Origin: Desulfobacterales bacterium
Lineage (GTDB): Bacteria > Desulfobacterota > Desulfobacteria > Desulfobacterales > JAFDCJ01
Direction: 5' to 3'
NCBI GenBank assembly: GCA_029932495.1
Contig: JAOZPY010000006.1
Coordinates: 1 to 22,731 of the forward strand
DNA: 22,731 nt
The notes below the pieces were generated by a model. It had not been told where the DNA came from and ran no database searches. It worked only from the letters and a program-made list of their open reading frames with translations. Shown here in pieces: positions 14,000 through 21,014 of this stretch (positions within the stretch are counted from its first letter, which is position 1; each line of letters starts with the position of its first letter). A program made the position numbers and the translations under genes.

Positions 14000-14911
14000 A
14001 TGACCATGTCAAGCGCAGCGGACAAACCTCAACGGCGGTATGCTACCATCTTACCCTATTTACTGGTGACCCTGGCGCCCTTGTGCTGGGCCGGCAATGT
14101 TGTCCTGGCCCGGGGAGTGGTGGACATCATTCCCCCGGTGGCGTTTGCCTTCTGGCGCTGGGCGGTGGCCTTTACGGTGCTGGTGCCCTTTACCTGGCGG
14201 TACGTGAAAAAGGACTGGAAATCGGCGCTGAAATCCTGGAAGATTATGAGCCTGCTGTCTGTGCTGGGGATTTCAGGTTTCAATACCCTGCTGTATACCG
14301 CCGTTCATACCACCACCGCCATCAATGCGGCCATGATTCAATCGACAATGCCGGCGATAATTATCTTGATGACCCTGCTGTTGTATCGGGAGAGGATTAC
14401 AAGGGGCCAGCTGTTCGGCGTGGCGGTATGCCTGTCCGGGGCTTTCGTGGTAATCCTGCGTGGCCGGCTGGGCACTTTGTTGACGATGACCTTTGCCGGA
14501 GGAGACCTGATGATGGTCAGCGCCGTGGTGCTTTATGCCCTGTACTCAGCCCTTTTGCCCAAACGGCCCGCCATTCATCCGCTCAGTTTTTTGAGCCTGT
14601 CTTTTGGTATCGGAACTCTGGGCCTGCTGCCGCTGTATATCTGGGAACTTGGCGGTAGTCAGCCTTTGGCCTGGAGTTGGCCGGTAGTGCTGAGCATCCT
14701 TTACGTTTCCTTGTTTCCGTCCGTGCTGGCCTATTTTTGCTGGAACCGGGGGGTGCAGGTCATCGGTGTGAATCGGACCGGATTGTTTATCAACCTGATT
14801 CCCGTGTTTGCCTCCATCCTGGCGGTATTGCTGCTCCATGAATCCCTGGCAATGTTTCACATCGCAGGCATGTTTTTGATTTTTGGGGGCCTGTTTCTGT
14901 TTTACCGATAG
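14000..14911 (+). CDS. EamA-family (DMT) transporter
   Basis: A 303-residue integral membrane protein with about ten hydrophobic helices in two EamA repeats (about 16-153 and 165-302). The first contains PLCWAGNVVLARG, PPVAFAFWRW and NTLLYTAVHTTTAINAAMI; the second ends in NLIPVFASILAVLLLHESL. These are hallmarks of the drug/metabolite transporter superfamily, which exports small metabolites or amino acids; the substrate cannot be read from sequence. The ATG at 14000 has no strong ribosome site, and Met3 (14006) is an alternative. It is a single-gene unit between the terminator at 13901 and the convergent YihY-type gene, whose end is 35 bases away. Confidence 0.85.
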   Translation: MTMSSAADKPQRRYATILPYLLVTLAPLCWAGNVVLARGVVDIIPPVAFAFWRWAVAFTVLVPFTWRYVKKDWKSALKSWKIMSLLSVLGISGFNTLLYTAVHTTTAINAAMIQSTMPAIIILMTLLLYRERITRGQLFGVAVCLSGAFVVILRGRLGTLLTMTFAGGDLMMVSAVVLYALYSALLPKRPAIHPLSFLSLSFGIGTLGLLPLYIWELGGSQPLAWSWPVVLSILYVSLFPSVLAYFCWNRGVQVIGVNRTGLFINLIPVFASILAVLLLHESLAMFHIAGMFLIFGGLFLFYR

Positions 14912-14946
14912 GTGCACAAGATGGTTTTGCCGGCACGAAAAGGTGC

Positions 14947-15843
14947 TCATCCACCAAGGACATGCGGATCCTCTTCCGGCGGTTCAATGGCCGCGCGATC
15001 GAATTCCGCGATAACCTGGGCGCCCAGCAGCAGGATAATCACTGCAATTTCGATGCTCAGCAGGGCCACAACAGCGGTTGCCAGGGATCCGTAAATGACA
15101 TTTACCAGGGAAATGTTTGAATAATACCAGACCAGTACATGGCGGATGATTTCCCACAGGATGGTGGCGGTGACGCCCCCGGCAAAGGCATAGCGCAGGG
15201 GGATGCGCCCCACGGGCATCACAAGATACAGCGAGGTGAGCATGCATATCATACCGAAGACTCCCAGCATATACAGTGAGACCCGCGAAGGGGCCGCCAG
15301 ACTCAGATCCCAGCCCAGGACGATAAGGTGTTTGTCCGCCAGGGTGTCCAGAAAGCCCGACATCAGGGTCACCAGCAGCAAACCGAGGCCGAGCAGAAAA
15401 ATATAGACATAGGGGATAATGGCGGAGATGAGAAAGTGACGGCGATGTCTGCGGATGCGATGGGAGAATATGACCGCCATGGCGCTTTCCAGCATGGAAA
15501 AGGCCAGGGAGCTGAAAAAGAGCATGGCGCCGATTCCCATTACACCCACCAGTTGACGGCGTTCGAGAAATCCCCATACCTGGCTGGCCACCCTTTCCGC
15601 ATGTTCGGGAATGACCAGTTTTAAATTTGTCAGAATCGTGGTGTACAGCTGCTGCTCTTCGATGAAATGGGACAGCCCCACCAGGATGAGAGCCAGCATG
15701 GGGATGAGAGACAGAAGCGTATAATAGGCCACCGCACCGGCCAGTAACAATCCCTGGTTGCGCTTGAAAGCCACCAGCACGCTCCACAGGAATTTTCCCG
15801 GCTGGCGCAATATTCTTCCGGCCGCTGCTTTTTCGCGTTGCAT
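14947..15843 (-). CDS. YihY/BrkB-family inner-membrane protein
   Basis: A 298-residue membrane protein with about six helices. LLAGAVAYYTLLSLIPMLALIL (32-53 region) is the signature N-terminal segment of the family, which was once mis-annotated as ribonuclease BN. YLVMPVGRIPLRYAFAGGVTATILWEI and YGSLATAVVALLSIEIAVIILLLGAQV are the conserved C-terminal helices. The family's function is unresolved; a role in envelope maintenance or transport is likely. The gene begins four bases after the stop of the DUF177 gene, so they are one transcript. The C-terminus ends in an acidic tail (AAIEPPEEDP). Confidence 0.88.
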   Translation of the reverse strand: MQREKAAAGRILRQPGKFLWSVLVAFKRNQGLLLAGAVAYYTLLSLIPMLALILVGLSHFIEEQQLYTTILTNLKLVIPEHAERVASQVWGFLERRQLVGVMGIGAMLFFSSLAFSMLESAMAVIFSHRIRRHRRHFLISAIIPYVYIFLLGLGLLLVTLMSGFLDTLADKHLIVLGWDLSLAAPSRVSLYMLGVFGMICMLTSLYLVMPVGRIPLRYAFAGGVTATILWEIIRHVLVWYYSNISLVNVIYGSLATAVVALLSIEIAVIILLLGAQVIAEFDRAAIEPPEEDPHVLGG

Positions 15844-15847
15844 GGGC

Positions 15848-16402
15848 TTATTTCTTCCCCAGGTTTAAGTTTTTAAGGGCGGCAAAGGCACCGCCCGGAA
15901 CCCGGCGGTCACAACTGCACTTGCCCTGGTTCAGATCAGCACCGCAGCCAGGGCACAGTCCTTTGCATGTCGGACTGCAAAGCGCCTTGATGGGCAGCGC
16001 CAGAATGACCTGTTCCTGGATGGCCTCCAGCAGGTTGATCTGTTCGCCTTCAAAATAGATCAGCCCCATGTCACCGGCATCAAGTTCGATTTCCTCCTGC
16101 TGATTTGCCTTTTTTTCACCTGCCGGCCGCTGGGTGTAAGTTACTTCAAAACGGGAGGTCAGTGGTGCATCAAAGGTCTTCAAACAACGGGCGCATGTCA
16201 GGCGAACCCTTGTGGAAATGATCCCCTTGACCTGCACCATATCACCGAACAGCCGGGCTCTCAAGGCGGTTTTTACCGGGGCCGTAAATGTGCCCGCCCC
16301 TGTGGCCTCCAATTCCATCAGTGCTGGAAAAGTTTGCGCCGGCTCCTCAAAATCAAGGGCCAGGCCCTGTTCTGTTATTTGCTCAATATGAACGCGCATC
16401 AT
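15848..16402 (-). CDS. YceD/DUF177-family protein
   Basis: A 184-residue cytoplasmic protein. RLTCARCLKTFDAPL and the C-terminal cluster (LCSPTCKGLCPGCGADLNQG then KCSCD) give the metal-binding cysteine pattern of DUF177, whose members are linked to 23S rRNA accumulation or 50S assembly. In most bacteria the next gene is rpmF (ribosomal protein L32); here the next gene is a YihY-family membrane protein four bases away and no rpmF is in the window. The start has two adjacent Met codons; the first is used here. The upstream region contains the structured element at 16442-16543. Confidence 0.85.
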   Translation of the reverse strand: MMRVHIEQITEQGLALDFEEPAQTFPALMELEATGAGTFTAPVKTALRARLFGDMVQVKGIISTRVRLTCARCLKTFDAPLTSRFEVTYTQRPAGEKKANQQEEIELDAGDMGLIYFEGEQINLLEAIQEQVILALPIKALCSPTCKGLCPGCGADLNQGKCSCDRRVPGGAFAALKNLNLGKK

Positions 16403-16441
16403 AAACAGTGGTTGCGTTTGCTCGTGATTTAGGTATACCTT

Positions 16442-16543
16442 GATAGATCGAAAGTCGAGGGTGCCCCAGCTTCAAGGCGTCCAGGGGCGAAGCTGTAATC
16501 ATCTACCGCGAGTCCCTGGCAACGCAGAAGATGGGGCGCTATC
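16442..16543. other. nested-hairpin intergenic element
   Basis: The 406-base gap 16403-16808 has no convincing gene. Its GC-rich left part folds well: GATAG (16442-16446) with CTATC (16539-16543), GCCCC (16463-16467) with GGGGC (16533-16537), CCAGGG (16481-16486) with CCCTGG (16514-16519), and CAGCTTC (16467-16473) with GAAGCTG (16489-16495). CTTC (16470-16473) can instead pair with GAAG (16527-16530). A palindrome AGGTATACCT (16431-16440) adjoins. It resembles, from memory only, dispersed extragenic elements in deltaproteobacterial genomes; it could also be a leader RNA for the DUF177 gene. The right part (16683-16808) shows nothing more. Confidence 0.45.
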
Positions 16544-16557
16544 GGCTTTCCCGGAGG

Positions 16558-16682
16558 GTAAACAAAATGAAAAAATCCTTTAACATTATATCTCAGTGAT
16601 GGAAAATATATGAAAATTAAGAAAAGTATAACAGAAATGGTAGTAATTTAGAATGTTACTTACACTTTTTCATTTTGTTTAC
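16558..16682. repeat. 17-bp perfect inverted repeat, 125-bp MITE-like unit
   Basis: GTAAACAAAATGAAAAA (16558-16574) recurs as its exact reverse complement at 16666-16682, with 91 AT-rich bases between. No open frame of note lies inside and no clear target-site duplication flanks it. The size and terminal repeats fit a miniature inverted-repeat element or insertion-sequence remnant. A giant hairpin in an RNA or a pair of regulator sites are alternatives. Confidence 0.5.
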
Positions 16683-16808
16683 GATCGATTAAGGTATAAA
16701 TTATCAGAAACAATCCGATTCTCCAAGCGAAAATTGCAGGATTGATTTGGCAATAACCTCCAATGATTGCGCTGACCGATGATAACTAAAATAGAAGGTC
16801 TGAAATAG

Positions 16809-17456
16809 ATGAGCCATGGGGCAACACCGGCGGCCGGCCAAACAGTTTCAGCCTGTAAGCGCTGCGGCAAGTGTTGTGAAAAGGGCGGTCCTGCTTTTCA
16901 CCTGGTGGACCGCGCACTGCTCGAAAAAGGCGTGATTCCGTCCAGTTGTCTGTATACCATCCGCAAGGGCGAGCTCGCCTGGGATAACGTGAAACAGCGC
17001 CTGATGCCGGTTGATACCGATGTCATCAAAATCAAGGGGAAAAAGGGCGGCTGGACCTGCATGTTTTTTGATGAAATCCACAAAAGCTGCACTATTTATG
17101 AAAACCGACCCCTGGAGTGCCGGGTGCTGAAATGCTGGGACCCCGGCGAGCTCGAAAAAATTTATGCCATCCAACGGCTGACGCGCCGGGATCTCATTTC
17201 TCGGGTTGAAGGGCTGTGGGACCTGGTTCAAGATCATCAGGTACGGTGCAATCATGAAAAAATTCAGCATCTGGTGCAGGAATTGGAAGGACACCCGGCG
17301 GCGTCAGCCCGCCGCAAGCTTTCTGAAATTATTCGTTATGACGCTGAAATTCGCAAACTGGTGGTATCCCGGGGCGGATTGCAGCCGGACATGCTGGATT
17401 TTTTGTTCGGCCGGCCGTTGAGCGATACCATTAAAAACTACGGGGTCAAGCTCTGA
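16809..17456 (+). CDS. YkgJ-family cysteine-cluster protein
   Basis: A 215-residue cytoplasmic protein with two cysteine clusters: CKRCGKCC (Cys16, 19, 22, 23) and WTCMFFDEIHKSC with IYENRPLECRVLKCW (Cys84, 94, 104, 109). This is the YkgJ/CxxCxxCC pattern (PF03692-like), thought to bind a metal or an Fe-S cluster; the function is unknown. The C-terminal half (about 115-215) is helical and specific to this subgroup. The ATG at 16809 has a weak AAGG 11 bases upstream. Its last 11 bases overlap the end of the convergent phosphopantetheinyl transferase gene. It is transcribed alone from the 406-base gap. Confidence 0.82.
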   Translation: MSHGATPAAGQTVSACKRCGKCCEKGGPAFHLVDRALLEKGVIPSSCLYTIRKGELAWDNVKQRLMPVDTDVIKIKGKKGGWTCMFFDEIHKSCTIYENRPLECRVLKCWDPGELEKIYAIQRLTRRDLISRVEGLWDLVQDHQVRCNHEKIQHLVQELEGHPAASARRKLSEIIRYDAEIRKLVVSRGGLQPDMLDFLFGRPLSDTIKNYGVKL

Positions 17457-18063
17457 CAGACCATTGGATGGGCTGAGCGTTGGATACAATGGAGGTGATG
17501 TGGCCGTCAAAAAAGAAGTGTTCGATGCACCAATCTTTGTTCATATAGCGTATCGTTAAGCGGTGATCATTCGCAATCGTGATGATTTTGCATTTCAGCA
17601 GGTCTTTTAACCCTGTTCCAGCGGCTTTGACCACGGCCTCTTTCGCCGTCCAGTAGCGGAAAAAAGTGGTTAATGAAGCGTGCTCTGTCCCTGCCAGGGT
17701 CCATTCGGCCGGCCCGGCGGTTTTTTCAAAAAGACCGGATGCGCAGGGGCGTATTTTTTCAATGTCGATGCCAATGGGCCAAGGGGCCACCACCCCGGCG
17801 ACGTAGCAGGGTTTATGGCTGATGGACCAGTACGTGCCGTCAAAAGGCAGAGGGGCGCCGTCTTGTGTCTGCCGCAGCTCGCCCATGGGGATGCCGCTGC
17901 GGGCGGCGGATTTTGCCAGTGCCATCCGGGCGTGGCGGCTGAGAAATACAACCCGGTCTCTGGGCTTGTAAGCCCGGACTTCTTCCGGCACGGCCAGGAT
18001 GACCGGATAAATCGTTTGAATGCGGATGGGGGAATGCGGAAGGTGGATTTTATTACCTGTCAT
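17446..18063 (-). CDS. 4'-phosphopantetheinyl transferase, Sfp/AcpT type
   Basis: A 205-residue enzyme that moves the phosphopantetheine arm of coenzyme A to a serine of a carrier protein (acyl or peptidyl). WSISHKP (79-85) and GIDIEKIRP (98-106; Mg-binding Asp100 and Glu102) with FRYWTAKEAVVKAAG (135-149; Trp138, Lys141, Glu142, Lys146) are the three family motifs. The N-terminal half is the pseudo-dimeric first domain, giving the roughly 200-residue Sfp size rather than the 120-residue AcpS type. The start ATG (18061-18063) lies inside the end of rsmI, an 11-base overlap, so translation is coupled. No polyketide, peptide or fatty-acid synthase gene is in the window, so the target carrier is not known. 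This is the last gene of the translation operon. Confidence 0.88.
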   Translation of the reverse strand: MTGNKIHLPHSPIRIQTIYPVILAVPEEVRAYKPRDRVVFLSRHARMALAKSAARSGIPMGELRQTQDGAPLPFDGTYWSISHKPCYVAGVVAPWPIGIDIEKIRPCASGLFEKTAGPAEWTLAGTEHASLTTFFRYWTAKEAVVKAAGTGLKDLLKCKIITIANDHRLTIRYMNKDWCIEHFFFDGHITSIVSNAQPIQWSVRA

Positions 18064-18943
18064 TTTTTATCCGACTTCTGATCGCTAATGCTTCCTGGTA
18101 TACGCTGTTTTTTGAAAGCCCGTATTTTGCGGCGATTTTGCGGACGGTCTCAGACAGGTGCTTGCTTTTAGATTCCAAAGCATTGCGGATTTCGGCCTGG
18201 ATGGCTGACCGGTCGATTGATACGCTAGGATTTGCTCCGGTCACCAGCAGGGTACACTCACCCTTAATAGCCGGCCGGTCCAACAGCGATTGGCAAATTT
18301 CAGATAGCCGACCCCGGATAAATTCTTCGTGCATCTTGGTCATCTCCCTGGTTAGCACTGCACGGCGATCGCCCAGAATGTCAGCCAACTCTTGCAACAG
18401 GGTTGTGATGCGCCGTGGGGATTCATAAAAAATGAGGGTTCGCGGTTCGGCGGCCAGTTCGCTTAACTGTTGCAGACGCCGGGCTTTTTTGCGGGGCGCA
18501 AATCCAATGAAAACAAAGCTGTCGGTGGGCAGCCCGGCGACGCTCAGTGCTGCGGTGGCGGCACTGACCCCGGGGACGGGAACAACCTTGAGGCCGGCGG
18601 CAATGGCAGCCTGCACCAGCCGGTATCCCGGATCTGATATCCCGGGAGTTCCGGCATTGCACACCAGGGCCATGGAATTTTGTTTGAGTTTTGCGATCAG
18701 CTCCGGCGTGCGTTCATGCTCGTTGTGTTCGTGGTAAGAGACCAGGGGCTGCCTGATATTGTACCGGGCCAGGAACCTGCCGGTTTTGCGGGTATCTTCG
18801 GCGGCGATCAGGTCCACTGCGCCGAGAATGTTCAGCGCCCGCAGCGTGATATCGTCCCGGTTGCCGATGGGGGTGGCCACCACGTACAGACAGCCCGGCT
18901 CGGCAGGGGCGGAACCGTTATTCGTAAGCGAGTTCGAAGGCAT
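18053..18943 (-). CDS. rsmI: 16S rRNA (cytidine-1402-2'-O)-methyltransferase
   Basis: A 296-residue SAM-dependent enzyme that 2'-O-methylates C1402 of 16S rRNA in the decoding centre. LYVVATPIGNRDDITLRAL opens the TP-methylase fold. AAEDTRKTGRFL, LVCNAGTPGISDPG, VPVPGVSA, FIGFAPRK, FYESPRR and TREMTKMHEE are the family's conserved blocks in order. A C-terminal helical extension (KHLSETVRKIAAKYGLSKN) is also typical. I take Met at 18941-18943 (MPSNSLTNNG) as the start rather than the upstream in-frame ATG at 19045, because the extra 34 residues lie inside yraN and do not resemble the family. It overlaps the end of yraN by 26 bases and the phosphopantetheinyl transferase by 11. Confidence 0.95.
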   Translation of the reverse strand: MPSNSLTNNGSAPAEPGCLYVVATPIGNRDDITLRALNILGAVDLIAAEDTRKTGRFLARYNIRQPLVSYHEHNEHERTPELIAKLKQNSMALVCNAGTPGISDPGYRLVQAAIAAGLKVVPVPGVSAATAALSVAGLPTDSFVFIGFAPRKKARRLQQLSELAAEPRTLIFYESPRRITTLLQELADILGDRRAVLTREMTKMHEEFIRGRLSEICQSLLDRPAIKGECTLLVTGANPSVSIDRSAIQAEIRNALESKSKHLSETVRKIAAKYGLSKNSVYQEALAIRSRIKNDR

Positions 18944-19289
18944 TTTTAATAATTTCGATCCGGGGGGCACCCCGGTTGGCGGTGACGGTGACCACGTCAA
19001 AACGTGCACGGGCCCGGGTCTGGCCGGTTGACTTGAGATAAGCAAGGGCGATCATCGAAATTTTACGCTGTTTGCGGGGCGTGACCGCCCACTTGGGGCT
19101 TCCGTACCGGGTAGATTTTCTGGATTTAACCTCCACGAACACAAGGGTTTTATCTTCCAGGGCAATAATGTCGATTTCCCCCAGCCGGTTGCAGTAATTC
19201 TGCTCAAGGATCTGATACCCGTTTTTTTTCAGGTGCCGGGCTGCCAGGGACTCACCTTTTTCGCCGAATTGTTGCTGCCTGTTTCGCAT
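18918..19289 (-). CDS. yraN: YraN/UPF0102 endonuclease-like protein
   Basis: A 123-residue protein of the PD-(D/E)xK nuclease-like superfamily. FGEKGESLAARHLKKNGY (8-25), NRLGEIDIIALE and VFVEVKSRKS give the Glu-Asp-ExK catalytic pattern. The family's substrate is not firmly established. The N-terminus is as expected for the family and no later Met exists, so its 61-base overlap with the end of rnhB (19229-19289) is real rather than a wrong start. It also overlaps rsmI downstream. Confidence 0.92.
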   Translation of the reverse strand: MRNRQQQFGEKGESLAARHLKKNGYQILEQNYCNRLGEIDIIALEDKTLVFVEVKSRKSTRYGSPKWAVTPRKQRKISMIALAYLKSTGQTRARARFDVVTVTANRGAPRIEIIKNAFELAYE

Positions 19290-19888
19290 ACGTATTCTTT
19301 CACCCCTTTGAAGCTGCGCCGGTGGATGGGACAGCAGCCGAATTCGCGGATGGCCGCCTTGTGCAGTTTTGTGGGATAGCCCTTGTGCCGGGGAAAATCA
19401 AACTGGGGGTAATAATGGTGATAAATTTCCATCAGCCGATCCCGGGAAACCTTGGCGATGATCGAGGCCGCCGCGATGGAGATACTGCGGGCATCCCCCT
19501 TGACGATCGGTTTCTGCGGCAGGTCACAGTGAATGCGAAAAGTACCGTCGATCAGCAGGCAATCGGGCCGGGGCTTAAGGTTGTCCACCGCCATGGACAT
19601 GGCCAGCAGGGAGGCCTGCAGAATATTGATGCGATCGATTTCAACGGCGTCGACAATTCCAATGCCCACAGAAACTGCATGTAAATAAATTTTTTCATAC
19701 AGGTGCCGGCGTTTTGCAGGCGAAAGTTTCTTGGAGTCGGTTATGACGGGATCATGAAACGCTGAAGGTAAAATGACGGCGGCGGCAACAACCGGGCCGG
19801 CCAGGGGACCCCGACCGGCCTCGTCAATGCCGGCGATGTCCCGGCAGCCGTTGGTGATGGCCTCATTTTCAAAAACCCACATATCCAT
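19229..19888 (-). CDS. rnhB: ribonuclease HII
   Basis: A 219-residue enzyme that cuts the RNA strand of RNA/DNA hybrids and excises single ribonucleotides from DNA. GIDEAGRGPLAGPVVAAAVIL (20-40) contains catalytic Asp22 and Glu23; DCLLIDGTF and IAAASIIAKVSRD supply the remaining acidic and basic residues; FPRHKGYPT is the conserved C-terminal block. The ATG at 19886-19888 has no Shine-Dalgarno match; a heptamer repeat (19891-19925) occupies that place. The third codon is also ATG. It lies 179 bases downstream of rplS and overlaps yraN by 61. Confidence 0.95.
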   Translation of the reverse strand: MDMWVFENEAITNGCRDIAGIDEAGRGPLAGPVVAAAVILPSAFHDPVITDSKKLSPAKRRHLYEKIYLHAVSVGIGIVDAVEIDRINILQASLLAMSMAVDNLKPRPDCLLIDGTFRIHCDLPQKPIVKGDARSISIAAASIIAKVSRDRLMEIYHHYYPQFDFPRHKGYPTKLHKAAIREFGCCPIHRRSFKGVKEYVCETGSNNSAKKVSPWQPGT

Positions 19889-19890
19889 AT

Positions 19891-19925
19891 CGGAGTTCGG
19901 AATTCGGAATGTGGAAGTCTGAAAG
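19891..19925. repeat. degenerate 7-bp tandem repeat at the rnhB start
   Basis: Five consecutive heptamers read CGGAGTT, CGGAATT, CGGAATG, TGGAAGT and CTGAAAG, decaying toward the right from a CGGAATT consensus. They abut the rnhB start codon (19886-19888), replacing the usual ribosome site. This looks like simple-sequence expansion. Confidence 0.5.
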
Positions 19926-19960
19926 ACAGCGATGCAAAAAAAGTAATTGCGTCGCTATCT
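19924..19960. other. long hairpin between rplS and rnhB
   Basis: AGACAGCGATGC (19924-19935) pairs with GCGTCGCTATCT (19949-19960) with one mismatch and one wobble around a 13-base loop containing seven A. On the minus strand the loop is T-rich, but no T-run follows the stem. It may stabilise the rplS 3' end or lie in the rnhB leader. The remainder of 19961-20067 shows nothing else. Confidence 0.4.
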
Positions 19961-20067
19961 TGCAGCCCCATCCTTGTTCTATACCTGTAACAAAGAATCA
20001 GCAGAGACAGTCAAGTGGTTCATAAAGGGGCTGCCAGTCAACGCAATCAACCAATCCACCGGATATT

Positions 20068-20415
20068 TTAATTAAAGCGTTTTTCTTTGATACGGGCAGC
20101 TTTGCCTCTGAGTTTGCGCAGGTAATAAATTTTAGCGCGCCGCACACGGCCCCGCGTGATGACATCCACCCGGGTGATGCTGGGGGAGTGCAGCGGGAAA
20201 ATGCGCTCCACTCCGATGCCGTAAGAAACTTTGCGTACGGTAAATGTTGCGTTGGTGGTGCCATTGCGCTTGCTGATGACAACTCCCTGAAAAGCCTGAA
20301 TGCGTTCTTTTTCACCTTCTCTTATTTTTACATGGACTTTGATCGTATCGCCCGGGCTGAACGCCGGCAGGTCCATGCGCATTTGTTCTTTTTCCAGTTG
20401 TTTGATTGTTTGCAT
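20068..20415 (-). CDS. rplS: 50S ribosomal protein L19
   Basis: A 115-residue ribosomal protein at the 30S-50S interface, of normal length. SPGDTIKVHVKIREGEKERIQAFQGVVI, FTVRKVSYGIGVERIFPLHSP and RGRVRRAKIYYLR are the conserved blocks of the family. The ATG at 20413-20415 follows GGAGG by four bases. It lies 37 bases after the PF09936-type methyltransferase gene, in the usual trmD-rplS order. Confidence 0.97.
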   Translation of the reverse strand: MQTIKQLEKEQMRMDLPAFSPGDTIKVHVKIREGEKERIQAFQGVVISKRNGTTNATFTVRKVSYGIGVERIFPLHSPSITRVDVITRGRVRRAKIYYLRKLRGKAARIKEKRFN

Positions 20416-20452
20416 TTTTCCTCCAGAAGATGTCTTTACAAAATCGTGATGG

Positions 20453-21013
20453 TTAATTTTTTATTCCTGCAAGCCGGTCGAGCACAATGGCTGCGGCCGA
20501 GCGCACTGACAGGTGATTATAGTCCGTGGCCCCGATGACGGGTTCCAGGACATAATCCGCCTGGTCCCTGAATGATTCAGCAAGTCCCCATGCGGTGCCG
20601 AAGACGAGCAAGTACGGAAATTTTTTTTCCAGCAGGCCGCGAAATTGTGCATAGCCGATGCTCAATGAATGCTTGCGGGCACCGGTGGCCACAATTTTCG
20701 GATAGCACATTTCCCGGTGTTCAATATCCCGGGCCGCATCTTCGACGGTATCGACAAGCCTGATCAAATCCAATGCATCGCGTCGTGCGGGGTTATAATC
20801 AGCTCCCGCACCATGTGTCCAGTGGGTGACAATCCTTTCAGCCAGCGCTTTCTGGTCCGTCAGCGGCGTGATCACGTAAAAAGATTTTACCCCGTATGTC
20901 CGGGCCGCCCGGGATATGTCGTGCAAATCCAGGTTGGTGATGGCCGAGGTAATGATGTCACCGTTTTTATTGGTCACCGGATAATGGGCCAGCGCCACAT
21001 AAAGAAGGGGCAT
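20453..21013 (-). CDS. SPOUT RNA methyltransferase (PF09936-like)
   Basis: A 186-residue protein. YVALAHYPVTNKNGDIITSAITNLDLHDISRAARTYG at the N-terminus, PKIVATGARK, YLLVFGTAWGLAE and YLLVFGTAWG followed by the C-terminal segment IGATDYNHLSVRSAAAIVLDRL form a trefoil-knot SAM-binding fold. This matches the family usually found between trmD and rplS (PF09936, SAM-dependent RNA methyltransferase). Its substrate RNA is not known to me. One base separates its ATG from the stop of trmD, and its GGAGA site is inside trmD, so translation is coupled. Confidence 0.85.
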   Translation of the reverse strand: MPLLYVALAHYPVTNKNGDIITSAITNLDLHDISRAARTYGVKSFYVITPLTDQKALAERIVTHWTHGAGADYNPARRDALDLIRLVDTVEDAARDIEHREMCYPKIVATGARKHSLSIGYAQFRGLLEKKFPYLLVFGTAWGLAESFRDQADYVLEPVIGATDYNHLSVRSAAAIVLDRLAGIKN

Positions 21014-21014
21014 A

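Noticed and set aside
14083..14658. Alternative 191-codon frame inside the transporter gene, and similar frames opposite yihY
   Set aside because: Sequence is low-complexity Gly/Arg/Pro typical of a shifted GC-rich frame. The EamA and YihY frames have coherent membrane helices.
18944..19045. N-terminal extension of RsmI
   Set aside because: The extra 34 residues are an out-of-frame reading of yraN and do not fit the family start.
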